Source of the DNA: Salsipaludibacter albus
GTDB lineage: Bacteria > Actinomycetota > Nitriliruptoria > Nitriliruptorales > Nitriliruptoraceae
Length of the DNA: 64,000 nt
Assembly (NCBI RefSeq): GCF_019798055.1
Contig: NZ_JAHOPH010000003.1
Span: 115,531 to 179,530, forward strand
Direction of reading: 5' to 3'
Shown here: positions 1 to 10,134 of the stretch, piece by piece
Position numbering within the stretch: position 1 is the first letter of the stretch
How the letters are laid out: each line of letters starts with the position of its first letter
Notes under the pieces: model-generated
Seen by the model: only the letters and a program-made list of their open reading frames with translations
The model's database searches: none
Told to the model about the DNA's origin: nothing
Position numbers and translations under genes: made by a program

Positions 1-1
1 C

Positions 2-1540
2 GACGGTCGGCTCGTCACGACCGGGGACGCCCAGTCCGGCGAGCGCTCGTGGATCACCCCGCCCGGTGGCGTGCCGGCGGCCCTGACCAGCCTCCCGGGT
101 GGCGGTGCCCTGGGCGAACTGTTGCCGCCGACCGACCTGCCGGGCCAGCACGTCGCCTTCCAGACCGAGCCGCTGACAACCGACCTGGAGGTGCTCGGCG
201 CGCCCACCCTGGCGTTGGACCTGGACACGTCGGGCGACGAGGTCGTGCTCTTCGCCAAGTTGCTGGACGTGGCACCCGACGGCTCGGTGACCCTGCCCCA
301 GCAGGCGGTCGCGCCGGTCCGGCTGGGCGACCTCCCTGCCAGTGCCACGATCGCCCTGCCGACGCTGGACCACACGTTCGCCGCTGGCCACCGCGTTCGG
401 CTGGTCCTGGCCGCCACCGACCAGGCCTACGCCAACCCCCGCGCGACGGCCGTCACCACGGCGACCGTCGGTGCGGGCGCGACCCTGGCCGTGCCCACCG
501 TGGCCGGACCGGTCCCCGACGGCACGGCGTTGGCGCTGGCCCTGGCCGCGGTGGCTGGCCTGGTGGTGCTGGGGACCGTGCTGGTGCTGGTCGCACGTCG
601 CCGCCGGACCACCCACGAGGTCGCGGTCGATCCGGGCCAACCCGCCGTGGTCGTGTCGGGCCTGCGCAAGACCTACGCCAGCGGGTTCGTCGCCGTCGAC
701 GGGATCGACCTCGAGGTCGGGACGGGCCAGGTGTTCGGCCTGCTCGGTCCGAACGGTGCGGGCAAGACCACCACCCTGCGGATGCTGCTCGGCCTGGTTG
801 CGCCCACCGCCGGCGAGGTGCGCCTGCTCGGGCACCGGGTGTCGTTCGGCCATCCCGTGCTGCGCCACGTCGGGGCGCTGGTCGAGGGTCCGGGGTTCGC
901 CCCCTACCGCTCGGGCCGGGACAACCTCCTGGACTGGTGGCGGGCCGGGAGTCGGCCGCTCGCCGAGGCACACCTCGACCGGGCGCTGGAGGTCGCGGCC
1001 CTCGGCGACGCCGTGGATCGCCCGGTGGGGGAGTACTCGCACGGGATGCGCCAGCGGCTCGCCATCGCCCAGGCGATGCTGGGCGACCCACCGCTGCTGG
1101 TCCTGGACGAGCCCACGGACGGCCTCGATCCCGGCCAGATCCGCGGCATGCGTGACCTGTTGTCCGGGCTGGCCACGGAGGGGCGGACCGTGCTGGTCTC
1201 GAGCCACCTGCTGGCCGAGGTCGAGCAGGTCTGCACCCACGCGGCCGTCCTGGTGTCCGGCCGGGTCGTGGCGGCCGGCCCGGTCGCCGAACTGGCCGGC
1301 GCGACCCGCAGTGTCGAGGTGCGCGCGGTCGACGAGGCGGGCGCGGAGGCGGTCCTGGTCGACCTGCTGGGCCGACCGAGGGTGCAGCGCCAGGGGTCGG
1401 GCCTGGTGGCCGACCTCGACGGCCGTCCGTCCGAGGAGGTCGTCGCCGCCCTGGTGGCGGCCGGCGTCGGGCTGCAGTCGGTCACGCCACGGCGCCGGCT
1501 CGAGGACGCCTTCCTGCAACTGGTGGAGGCCGGACGATGA
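2..1540 (+). CDS. Hydrolase (PepX_C-like) / ABC transporter ATPase fusion, 5' truncated by window edge
   Basis: The frame is open from base 2, so only the last 512 codons are visible. The first ~150 residues look like the jelly-roll C-terminal domain of CocE/NonD or X-Pro dipeptidyl-peptidase hydrolases (strand motifs around 'LTTDLEVLGAPTL' and 'GHRVRLVLAATDQAYANP'). A single membrane segment follows (about bases 530-595) with a positive RRRR stop. After it comes a complete ABC ATPase: Walker A GPNGAGKTT, signature YSHGMRQRL, Walker B LLVLDEPTDGLDPG. The stop overlaps the start of the next gene (ATGA). Inferred topology is hydrolase outside and ATPase inside, powering the permease that follows. 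The catalytic alpha/beta-hydrolase part would lie upstream and cannot be checked here. Confidence 0.85.
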   Translation, partial: DGRLVTTGDAQSGERSWITPPGGVPAALTSLPGGGALGELLPPTDLPGQHVAFQTEPLTTDLEVLGAPTLALDLDTSGDEVVLFAKLLDVAPDGSVTLPQQAVAPVRLGDLPASATIALPTLDHTFAAGHRVRLVLAATDQAYANPRATAVTTATVGAGATLAVPTVAGPVPDGTALALALAAVAGLVVLGTVLVLVARRRRTTHEVAVDPGQPAVVVSGLRKTYASGFVAVDGIDLEVGTGQVFGLLGPNGAGKTTTLRMLLGLVAPTAGEVRLLGHRVSFGHPVLRHVGALVEGPGFAPYRSGRDNLLDWWRAGSRPLAEAHLDRALEVAALGDAVDRPVGEYSHGMRQRLAIAQAMLGDPPLLVLDEPTDGLDPGQIRGMRDLLSGLATEGRTVLVSSHLLAEVEQVCTHAAVLVSGRVVAAGPVAELAGATRSVEVRAVDEAGAEAVLVDLLGRPRVQRQGSGLVADLDGRPSEEVVAALVAAGVGLQSVTPRRRLEDAFLQLVEAGR

Positions 1541-2346
1541 GGACCGAGTTGTGGCGCCAGCTCGCCCGCCGTCGGACCCAGTTCGCCTGGCTGGGCACGG
1601 CCCTGGTGCCCGTGATCATCGTGGTCATCCTGGTGCTCAACGGCGGTGGCGACGGGGACGGCAACGGCAACGGGGACCCGACCGGGCTGTTCTCGCTGGC
1701 CACGGCGTCGGGGCTGAACTTCGCGCTGGTGGCGGTCGCCGCCATGAGCGGGTTCCTGCTGCCGGTCGTCGTCGCCCTGTTCGCCGGCGACAGCGTGTCG
1801 TCCGACGCCGGCTGGGGCAGCCTGCGCTACCTGTTGGCCCGCCCGGTGGGTCGGTCGAGGCTGCTGGGGCGCAAGCTCGCCGTGGCCGTGCTGCTCGGGC
1901 TCGTGGCCGTCGCCATCGTGCCGCTCGTCGGGGCGGTGGCCGGCACCATCGCGTGGGGCTGGGGGGCGGTGCAGACCCCGTTCGGGACCCTGCCGGTCGG
2001 CACCGCCGTGCCGCGGCTGGTCGCGATCACGGCCTACGTCGCCTGGTCGACGGCCTGGGTCGCCGCCCTGGCGCTGTGGCTGTCCACCGTCACCGACGCC
2101 CCGGTCGGTGCCGTCGCCAGCACGATCGTGATCGTCATCGTGGTCCAGATCCTCGACGCGATCACCGCGCTGGGCGACATCCGTCGGTGGCTGCCGGTGC
2201 ACGAGTCCACGGCCTGGGTCGCCCTGCTCGACACGCCGGCCCGGACCGACGAGCTCGCACGAGGTGTCCTGTTGCAGGTGCCGTGGGTCGTCGTCTTCCT
2301 CGCCCTGGCCTTCTGGTGGTTCCGTCGCAAGGACGTCCTGTCCTGA
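1537..2346 (+). CDS. ABC-2 type transporter permease
   Basis: A 269-residue membrane protein whose ATG overlaps the stop of the ATPase fusion by 4 bases, so the two are translationally coupled. About six hydrophobic segments are visible, beginning with 'LVPVIIVVILVL' near residue 25. A Gly/Asp/Asn-rich loop follows (residues ~40-50), and the core loop 'SSDAGWGSLRYLLARPVGR' is typical of the NatB/ABC-2 permease family, where it couples to the ATPase. It ends in a short basic tail (FRRKDVLS). The substrate is unknown; ABC-2 exporters of this size move drugs, ions, peptides or lipids. It presumably acts as a dimer with two copies of the ATPase. Confidence 0.85.
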   Translation: MRTELWRQLARRRTQFAWLGTALVPVIIVVILVLNGGGDGDGNGNGDPTGLFSLATASGLNFALVAVAAMSGFLLPVVVALFAGDSVSSDAGWGSLRYLLARPVGRSRLLGRKLAVAVLLGLVAVAIVPLVGAVAGTIAWGWGAVQTPFGTLPVGTAVPRLVAITAYVAWSTAWVAALALWLSTVTDAPVGAVASTIVIVIVVQILDAITALGDIRRWLPVHESTAWVALLDTPARTDELARGVLLQVPWVVVFLALAFWWFRRKDVLS

Positions 2347-2444
2347 CGGCCCGAAGGACCCGGTGGAAGGGGCCACCTCGGCACCTGTGCCGACTGGTCC
2401 GGTCCCGCACCCTCTAGCATGACGCCACCGAGAGAGGCGCCGCG

Positions 2445-3149
2445 ATGCGACGGTCCGACGACACCTTCCTGGTCGTGGTCGGCACGATCGTGGGCATCGT
2501 CGCCGTCGGCCTCATGATCGCCGGGGTGGCGGTCCTGCTGGTCGGCTCGCTCGGCTCCGAGGACGGCTGGTTCGAGGGCCCCCCGGTCAGCCTGTCCACT
2601 GACGGCAGTGCGGTCCGCACCGAGCGCCTCTCGCTGGGCGCCAACCCGGGTCCGTGGTTCCCCGACGGCGGGGCGGTCCGCCAGCGCGTCACGATCACGC
2701 CCAGCTCGCCCGACGAGCCGGTGTTCGTCGGTGTCGCCCAGTCCGAGGACGTCGATCGCTGGCTGGCGGACAGCGGGTACACGACGGTCCTCGGGGTCGA
2801 CGGTGACGGCCGGACCGAGGTCGAGGTCGTCGAGGGGGCGAGGTCGCCCGCGCCGCCGGGCGACCAGGACTTCTGGGAGGTGTCGGCCAGCGGCACCAGC
2901 CCCACCGCCATCATCTGGGACACGCGGTTCGGCACCTGGGAACTGGTGGTCGCCAACGCCGACGGCAGCGCGGACGTCGCCGTCGCCGCCGAGGGCCAGG
3001 TGCGGCTGCGGCTGGCCGGCCAGGTCGGTTGGACGATGGTCGCGGCCGCCGTGGTGGTGGGCCTCGTGGCCCTGGTGATGCTCCTGACGGCGTTCCGCCA
3101 CCGCCGTCGAGACGCCCGCATCGAGCGGCGGGAGGCCGCGCTCCACTGA
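2445..3149 (+). CDS. Bitopic/two-TM membrane protein of unknown function
   Basis: This 234-residue protein has one hydrophobic segment at each end (about residues 8-34 and 195-217). Between them lies ~160 residues of polar, beta-rich sequence that would be extracytoplasmic. It ends in an Arg/Glu-rich cytoplasmic tail. I do not recognise the family. ATG at 2445 is preceded by a purine-rich ribosome site (AGAGAGG), and a TAGCAT -10-like box lies at 2415-2420, so it probably has its own promoter rather than being read only with the ABC genes. It converges on the LuxR gene. Confidence 0.7.
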   Translation: MRRSDDTFLVVVGTIVGIVAVGLMIAGVAVLLVGSLGSEDGWFEGPPVSLSTDGSAVRTERLSLGANPGPWFPDGGAVRQRVTITPSSPDEPVFVGVAQSEDVDRWLADSGYTTVLGVDGDGRTEVEVVEGARSPAPPGDQDFWEVSASGTSPTAIIWDTRFGTWELVVANADGSADVAVAAEGQVRLRLAGQVGWTMVAAAVVVGLVALVMLLTAFRHRRRDARIERREAALH

Positions 3150-3215
3150 TCCCGGGGTCGGAAGACACCGGGAAGCGGGTCCCCGCCGGGCGAGACGATG
3201 CGCGTGCGTGCTCGG

Positions 3216-4880
3216 TCAGTCCGGGTCGACGTGGCGGGCAGCCCACGCCGCCGCCGCAGTCCGGGAGTCCACTCCCAGCGCCTGGAGGATGTTTCCGACG
3301 TGGTCCTCGACCGTCCGCGGGCTCAGGTGCAGTCGATCGGCCACCTGTGCGTTGGACAGGCCCTCCGACACAAGGGTCAGCACCTCCTGCTGCCGGGCCG
3401 TCAGGACGTCGTCGGTGCGCGGCTGGGGTCGCCCGGACTCCCCCAGGCTGCGCAGCAACCGGCCGGCACGGTCGGCGTCGGCGGCACCCAGTCGCGCGAG
3501 GCCGTCCAGTGCGTGGCGAGCGTGCTCGCGGGCCAGTTCGGGCTCCCCCGGCGTGAGCCACGTGGCGTACTCCAACCGGGCCACGCCCAGCTCCCATGGA
3601 AGTCCGGCCGTGGCCAGGGCTGACAGTGCGGCCCCGAAACTCGGCGAAGGGTCGTCACCGCTGGCCACGGCGATCCGGGCCGCAGCCAGTGACGACCGAC
3701 CCAGCACCGCCGGGTGGCCGGTCGTCGCCGCGAGTCGCTCGAGACGGTCGTGGAGCCCACGGGCCTCCTCCCCATGACCACTGGCGAGCTGGGCGACGAT
3801 CGCGAGTTCGACCAGTCCGGTGTCGGCCAGGGTGGCGGTCTCGGGCACGGCGCGGACCACCACGTCGCGCGCGACTGCTGGGCGCCCTCGGGACAGTGCC
3901 AATCGGCCGCGGGGCAGGGCCATGGCAGGATGGTCTTCGAAGCCGGCCATCAGTCGCGCGGCCTGCTCCAACCTGCCCTGTCGGATCCGCAGGTCGGCCA
4001 GTCGGGCCGTCGGCTCGACGAAGCTGGGCCGGTAGGAGCGTGAGAAGACGTCGCGGGCCTCCTCGAAGGCCAGTGCCGCCTCCTCCCAACGTCCAGCCGA
4101 CGTCAGCACGCCACCCCAGTGGGTCCGGCAGATGCCACGGATCGGTCGCTCACCCGTGGTCGTGACGTAGCCGTCGACCGTGTCCAGCCACTGCTCGGCC
4201 CGATGGACCTCGCCGACCAACTCGCAGGCATGGAACAGCGTGCACCAGATCTCACCGACCGCCCACGGGTCGTCCACCAGTCCCGCCGTCGCGGCTGCCA
4301 CGGCCTCGTCCAGCAGCGCCATGCCTCGTTCCACCCGGCCCTGCTCGACCTCGGCCTGGCCGAGGTAGGCGAGTGCGTCGAACTCCAACGCAGGATCGTC
4401 GAAGCGGCGGCCCAGCTCGACGGCCCGCGTCGCTCGTCGGTGGCGGACGGCCGGATCCGCGCTGATGCAGGCCCGGAAGACCTCCACCCAGCCGGTCTCC
4501 CGGCAGGGGGCGCCGTGCCGGTCGAGCATGCGGTGTGCGTGGCCGACCCAGGCCTGCATCGCCGCCCCGTCGCCGTTGACCAGCGCGTGCAGTTGCGCGA
4601 GGTGGATGGCCACCCCGGCCGCCGCGCGGGCGTTCCCGGCCTCGCGGTGCTCGCGATGCGAGGTGGCGAGCAGGTCGAGCGCCTCGGCATGGTGGCCCTG
4701 CCAGTAGCGGGCCTTGCCGAGGCCCTCGAGCGCGTCCGGCCCCGGCCGTCGCTGCCGCGCCTCGGCGAAGGCCCGTTCGGCCGCCACCCAGTCGGCCGCC
4801 TGCAGGGCCGCGCGACCCCGTGCGACCAACTGGTCCCGTGCGGGCACCGGATCGTCGTCGGCTGCGGGTGTCGGACGCAT
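3216..4880 (-). CDS. Large LuxR-family regulator with TPR-like sensor region
   Basis: A 554-residue protein. The C-terminal ~65 residues are a GerE/LuxR helix-turn-helix ('TARQQEVLTLVSEGLSNAQV', then 'LSPRTVEDHVGNILQALGV'), the DNA-binding domain of NarL/LuxR-type regulators. The preceding ~480 residues are Ala/Leu/Arg-rich helical repeats resembling the tetratricopeptide part of LAL/MalT-like proteins. No P-loop is visible, so it is not a full STAND ATPase. ATG at 4880 was chosen because the sequence upstream is not protein-like. It is divergent from the methyltransferase gene, which is a possible target. The ligand is unknown. Confidence 0.8.
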   Translation of the reverse strand: MRPTPAADDDPVPARDQLVARGRAALQAADWVAAERAFAEARQRRPGPDALEGLGKARYWQGHHAEALDLLATSHREHREAGNARAAAGVAIHLAQLHALVNGDGAAMQAWVGHAHRMLDRHGAPCRETGWVEVFRACISADPAVRHRRATRAVELGRRFDDPALEFDALAYLGQAEVEQGRVERGMALLDEAVAAATAGLVDDPWAVGEIWCTLFHACELVGEVHRAEQWLDTVDGYVTTTGERPIRGICRTHWGGVLTSAGRWEEAALAFEEARDVFSRSYRPSFVEPTARLADLRIRQGRLEQAARLMAGFEDHPAMALPRGRLALSRGRPAVARDVVVRAVPETATLADTGLVELAIVAQLASGHGEEARGLHDRLERLAATTGHPAVLGRSSLAAARIAVASGDDPSPSFGAALSALATAGLPWELGVARLEYATWLTPGEPELAREHARHALDGLARLGAADADRAGRLLRSLGESGRPQPRTDDVLTARQQEVLTLVSEGLSNAQVADRLHLSPRTVEDHVGNILQALGVDSRTAAAAWAARHVDPD

Positions 4881-4966
4881 GGCCCCATCATGCCACGTGC
4901 CCCGTGTCGGTCCATCCCGGATCACACGGGTGGGAGCATGTGCGGTCCGGGTCGCGGGGCCGATCC

Positions 4967-5018
4967 CCGTGGTTCCACGGATGCATCGCCGTCCCCTCCA
5001 ACTGCATGATGGAACCAC
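4967..5018. promoter_or_regulatory. Nested inverted repeats between luxR-type gene and methyltransferase
   Basis: A 9-bp inverted repeat (GTGGTTCCA at 4969-4977, TGGAACCAC at 5010-5018) spans 50 nt. Its left arm is part of a second, perfect palindrome, CCGTGGTTCCACGG (4967-4980). It sits between divergent genes, 53 nt before the methyltransferase start. It could be an operator for the LuxR-type regulator or a leader hairpin. The function is inferred from position only. Confidence 0.4.
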
Positions 5019-5071
5019 CACGTCGGGGCCGCGCCCCGCCGACACGACAGGTGCCGATCCGCGAGGACCCC

Positions 5072-5956
5072 ATGACCGACGCGACCACCGTCCAGGCCCC
5101 GGACGACCCCGGACACGCCCAGGATCCCCGTGCCGCCGCTCGAGCCGACCCGGCAGCATCGACTGCCGGCTGGCAGCTCGACGACGACGCTGCCCGCGCC
5201 TACCAGCACCACCTCGTGCCGGCCATCTTCGACCGGCTCGCCCGTCGCCTGGTCGAGGTCGCGGAGGTTGCCCCGGGCGACCGCGTGCTCGACGTCGCCT
5301 GCGGGACCGGCGTGGTCGCCCGCGCTGCAGGCCGCGTCGTCGGGGACAGTGGTCGGGTCGTGGGCGTGGACGTCAACGAGTCCATGCTGGCCACGGCTCG
5401 GGCACTGGACGACGGCATCACCTACCTGGCCGGAATCGCCGAGTCCCTGCCGGTCGGCGACGACCAGGTGGACGTCGTGACCTGTCAGCAGGCCCTCCAG
5501 TTCCTGCCCGATCCTGTCGCGGCCGTCGCGGAGATGCGCCGGGTCGCGGTGCCGGGCGGGCGCGTGGCCTTCAGCGTGCTGCGTGGCCTGGCAGCCAACC
5601 CCGTGTACGAGGTGTTCCGGTCGGCGCTCGAGCGCCACGCCGGTGCGGAGGCAGGGCGGATGATCGCGTCACCCTTCGGCGGGGGCGACGGCGAGGCCCT
5701 GCGCGAGACCGCGCTGGCTGCGGGCCTCGAGCAGGTCACGGTGCGCATCGCCGTGGACGAGGAGCGGTTCCCCTCGGTGTCCGACTTCGTCCACCACGAG
5801 GCCGCCAGTTCCCCGCTCGCGGTCGAGTTGGCGCGCCTCGACGAGGGCCGTCGCACCGCCCTGGTCGACGACCTGGAGTCCCGCCTCGCCTCCCACCAGG
5901 ACGATCTCGGCCTCGTCTTCGCCAACGAGACGTGGATCGTGACCGCGCGGGCCTGA
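5072..5956 (+). CDS. Class I SAM-dependent methyltransferase
   Basis: A 294-residue protein of the UbiE/MenG-like Methyltransf_11 type. The SAM-binding motif I is 'VLDVACGTGVVARAA', followed by an acidic residue at the end of strand 2 ('VVGVDVNESML'). The 'VDVVTCQQALQFLPDPVAAV' region is motif IV/post-I. The first ~35 residues are a polar tail. ATG at 5072 has a GCGAGGA ribosome site 5 nt upstream; an upstream in-frame extension is not protein-like. The substrate cannot be told from sequence. It is divergent from the LuxR regulator. Confidence 0.85.
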   Translation: MTDATTVQAPDDPGHAQDPRAAARADPAASTAGWQLDDDAARAYQHHLVPAIFDRLARRLVEVAEVAPGDRVLDVACGTGVVARAAGRVVGDSGRVVGVDVNESMLATARALDDGITYLAGIAESLPVGDDQVDVVTCQQALQFLPDPVAAVAEMRRVAVPGGRVAFSVLRGLAANPVYEVFRSALERHAGAEAGRMIASPFGGGDGEALRETALAAGLEQVTVRIAVDEERFPSVSDFVHHEAASSPLAVELARLDEGRRTALVDDLESRLASHQDDLGLVFANETWIVTARA

Positions 5957-6050
5957 GCGATGGGCACGGGCCGACGTCCGGTGTTCGCCACGGGCACCCG
6001 CCTCCTACGATCGTCCGTCCGATCGTTCGGGTCGTCCCGGGAGGTGGCAG

Positions 6051-6944
6051 GTGCAGCAGATCGTCCCCGAAGTCGGCCTGTCCGCCGATCCCGTCCATGG
6101 TGAGGGCCCGATCTGGGACGCCCGGAACGGCTGGCTGCACTGGGTCGACGTGACCGGTGGGGTCGTCCACACCCTCGACCTCGCGACCGGCCGGGACCGA
6201 TCCCTGGTGCTGGACCAGATGGTCGGCGCAGTCGCCCTGCGTGAGGCCGGTGGCCTGGCGGTCGCCGGGGAGCGAGGCTTCGGGCTGCTGGACCACGACG
6301 ACCTGGTCCGGGACGGCACGATCGACCTCCCCCTGGTCGCCGAGGTCGTCGGTGACCCGACGATGCGCTTCAACGACGGGGAGTGCGACCCGTCCGGCCG
6401 GTTCTGGGCCGGGGCCATGGCCAAGGAGGCGACCCCGGGTCGTGGCCGGGTCCACCGGCTCGATCCCGACCGCACGTCCGAGCAGGTGCTGGCCGGGATG
6501 ACGGTTCCCAACGGCATGTCGTGGTCCGACGACGGCGCGACGCTGCTGCTGGCGGACTCGGCCTCGACGTCGGTCGACCTGGTGGACGTGGAGGTGGCCA
6601 CCGGTGGCGTGCTGGGCCGGCGACCCCACCTGCGCCTGCACGACGGACCCGGCGTGCCCGACGGCATCACGACCGATGCCGAGGGCGGGACCTGGGTGGC
6701 GCACTACGCGGGGGGCGAGGTCCGCCGGTACCTGTCCGACGGCCGGGTCGACCGGATCGTCGAGCTGCCGGTCTCCAAGCCGACCAGCTGCTGCTTCGCG
6801 GGCGACGACCTCGACCAGTTGTGGATCTCCACGACCTCCGAGGAGCTCGACCAGGACGAGCGACGGGCCCAGCCGCACGCCGGGTCGCTGTTCGTGTGCG
6901 AGCCCGGCGTCGTCGGCCGCCAGCCGTTCCGCTTCGCGGGATGA
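6051..6944 (+). CDS. SMP-30/gluconolactonase family protein
   Basis: A 297-residue six-bladed beta-propeller of the SMP-30/gluconolactonase/LRE family, which hydrolyses sugar lactones using one divalent metal. Visible hallmarks are the N-terminal 'HGEGPIWDA' (metal-ligand Glu), 'RFNDGECDPSGRFWAGAM' and 'VPNGMSWSDDGATLLLADS' (Asn and Asp ligands). The start is GTG at 6051, preceded by GGGAGGTGG. A TACGAT -10-like box lies ~45 nt upstream. No sugar pathway gene adjoins it, so the exact lactone is unknown. Confidence 0.88.
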   Translation: MQQIVPEVGLSADPVHGEGPIWDARNGWLHWVDVTGGVVHTLDLATGRDRSLVLDQMVGAVALREAGGLAVAGERGFGLLDHDDLVRDGTIDLPLVAEVVGDPTMRFNDGECDPSGRFWAGAMAKEATPGRGRVHRLDPDRTSEQVLAGMTVPNGMSWSDDGATLLLADSASTSVDLVDVEVATGGVLGRRPHLRLHDGPGVPDGITTDAEGGTWVAHYAGGEVRRYLSDGRVDRIVELPVSKPTSCCFAGDDLDQLWISTTSEELDQDERRAQPHAGSLFVCEPGVVGRQPFRFAG

Positions 6945-6954
6945 CGGTCGGAGG

Positions 6955-8130
6955 TCAGACCGCGGCCAGGGCCTGGTCCAGGTCGGCCAGCAGGTCGGCG
7001 GCGTCCTCGATGCCGACCGAGTAGCGCACCAGCCCCTCGGGGATCCCCGCGATCGCACGTTCGTCGTCGGTCAGCTCGACGTGGCTGGTCGTGGCCGGGG
7101 GGCCGGCGATCGTCTCGACCTGGCCGAGGTTGGCGGCGAGGTAGGCGTAGCGCAGGTTGCCCAGCACGGTCTCCACGGCGGGGAACCCACCCTCGACCGC
7201 GAAGCTGAGCATCCCGCCGAAGCCGTCCATCTGCCGCGTGGCGACGTCGTGGTGGGGGTGGGTCGGCAGGCCCGGGTAGTTGACCGCCGTCACCTTGGGG
7301 TGGGTGGCGAGGTGCTGGGCGACGGCCAGCGCGGTCTCGTTCTGGCGCTCGACCCGCAGTCCGAGGGTCTTGAGGCTGCGCAGCATCAGGGCGGCCACCT
7401 GCGGGTCCATGCCGGTCCCGATGATCTCGCGCAGTCCGTAGATGCGCTCGACCAGGGCCTTCGAGCCGACGGCCACGCCACCCAGCACGTCGCCGTGGCC
7501 ACCCAGGAACTTCGAGGCCGAGTGCAGCACCACGTCGGCGCCCAGCGTCACCGGGCGGGTGTTGATCGGCGTGGCGAACGTGTTGTCGACCACGGTCACG
7601 GCACCGACCTCGGCGGCCGCGCCGGCGAGCCGCTGCAGGTCGAGCACCTTGCAGGTCGGGTTCGTCGGCGACTCGAGGTAGAGCAGGTCGCAGCCCGCCC
7701 GGACCTGTTCCTCGATCGCCTCGTGGTCGTCGGTGTCGAGGACGTCGCACTCCACGCCCCACGCCGGCAGGATCTCGGTGAACAGCAGGTAGGTGCCCCC
7801 GTAGGTGTCCTTGACGGTGACGACCCGGTCGCCCGGACGCAGCAGTGCCTGCAGGGTGGTGAAGATCGCGGCCATGCCGGTCCCGAAGCTGGTGCCGGCC
7901 TCGGCCTCCTCCAGCGCCGCGACCTTGGCCTCGAAGTGGTCGGTCGTCGGGTTGGAGTTGCGGGCGTAGATGTGGCCCTCGGCCTCGCCCAGCGCGACCG
8001 CCCGCCACGAGGCAACGTCGGGGTAGGCGAAGGCCGAGTTGGCCACGATCGGCGGGACCACGCTGCGGGTCGTGGGGTCGACCTCCTCGGTGAGGTGGAC
8101 GGACTTCGTCGAGGGTCCGGGCGTGGTCAT
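6955..8130 (-). CDS. Cys/Met-metabolism PLP-dependent enzyme (cystathionine gamma-synthase/lyase type)
   Basis: A 391-residue fold-type I PLP enzyme of the trans-sulfuration family. The cofactor lysine lies in '[16 protein letters not shown]'. Other family marks are '[20 protein letters not shown]' near residue 60, 'FGTGMAAI', '[15 protein letters not shown]' and '[14 protein letters not shown]'. The family covers cystathionine gamma-synthase, gamma-lyase and methionine gamma-lyase; sequence alone does not decide. With MetA and MetY encoded elsewhere in the window, a lyase or synthase role in sulfur amino acid metabolism is likely. ATG at 8130 gives a normal family length. Confidence 0.87.
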   Translation of the reverse strand: MTTPGPSTKSVHLTEEVDPTTRSVVPPIVANSAFAYPDVASWRAVALGEAEGHIYARNSNPTTDHFEAKVAALEEAEAGTSFGTGMAAIFTTLQALLRPGDRVVTVKDTYGGTYLLFTEILPAWGVECDVLDTDDHEAIEEQVRAGCDLLYLESPTNPTCKVLDLQRLAGAAAEVGAVTVVDNTFATPINTRPVTLGADVVLHSASKFLGGHGDVLGGVAVGSKALVERIYGLREIIGTGMDPQVAALMLRSLKTLGLRVERQNETALAVAQHLATHPKVTAVNYPGLPTHPHHDVATRQMDGFGGMLSFAVEGGFPAVETVLGNLRYAYLAANLGQVETIAGPPATTSHVELTDDERAIAGIPEGLVRYSVGIEDAADLLADLDQALAAV

Positions 8131-8243
8131 GCTGGCTCTTCCGCGATGGCTGGGACACGAGGAACGGCCCTCGCGGGGCCGGACCGCGCAGTCTACGCCT
8201 CCCACCCGTCCGCCGGCACGACGCCCCCCGGGGGTCGGCCTCG

Positions 8244-8432
8244 AGCGGGTGCAATCCGGTGCGGGTTCCGCTCGGTCCTGCACCCGCTGGCGACCTGCCG
8301 TGCACCAATCCGTCGAGCGGGTGCATTCCGGTGCGGGTTCCGCTCGGTCCTGCACCCGCTGACGAACTCCCATGCGTCGATCCGTCGAGCGGGTGCACTT
8401 CGGTGCGGGTTCCGCTCGGTCCTGCACCCGCT
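8244..8432. repeat. Three tandem 45-nt palindromic units, 72-nt period (array 1)
   Basis: Units lie at 8244-8288, 8316-8360 and 8388-8432. Each begins AGCGGGTGCA and ends with its exact complement TGCACCCGCT. Inside is a conserved CGGTGCGGGTTCCGCTCGGT, which contains a second small hairpin (GCGG-GTT-CCGC). Only three bases after the left arm vary among copies. Units are separated by 27-nt spacers that share only the last bases (ATCCGTCG), so the period is exactly 72 nt. The array fills the 379-nt gap between the divergent PLP enzyme and glpK. The same unit recurs at 29706-29893. Confidence 0.9.
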
Positions 8433-8509
8433 CGGAGGGGTCGCCCGGCCGGGGGCCGCCTACGGTGGCGCTCGGTCCCAACACGGCACGGACGACAGGA
8501 CGACACGGC

Positions 8510-10030
<1,521 letters not shown>

Positions 10031-10051
10031 CGTTGTCCCCCGAACTCTCCT

Positions 10052-10099
10052 CGAGCGTGATGGCCTGGTGCACCAGTCTGCGGTGATCGGTCACGCTCG
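10052..10099. terminator. Hairpin between convergent glpK and fadB
   Basis: Arms CGAGCGTGA (10052-10060) and TCACGCTCG (10091-10099) enclose a second perfect palindrome CTGGTGCACCAG (10065-10076). It lies between convergent genes, so it may terminate both, but no T-run follows. Its nested layout resembles the intergenic palindromes found elsewhere in the window. Confidence 0.55.
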
Positions 10100-10134
10100 G
10101 TGGTGGGGGTTCAGGGCGCGGGGGCGGTTCGCGA

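Noticed and set aside
8244..8432. CRISPR array (45-nt repeats, 27-nt spacers)
   Set aside because: Only three units, the repeat is a long palindrome with internal symmetry, spacers share their 3' ends, the same unit recurs elsewhere next to other genes, and no cas gene is present.
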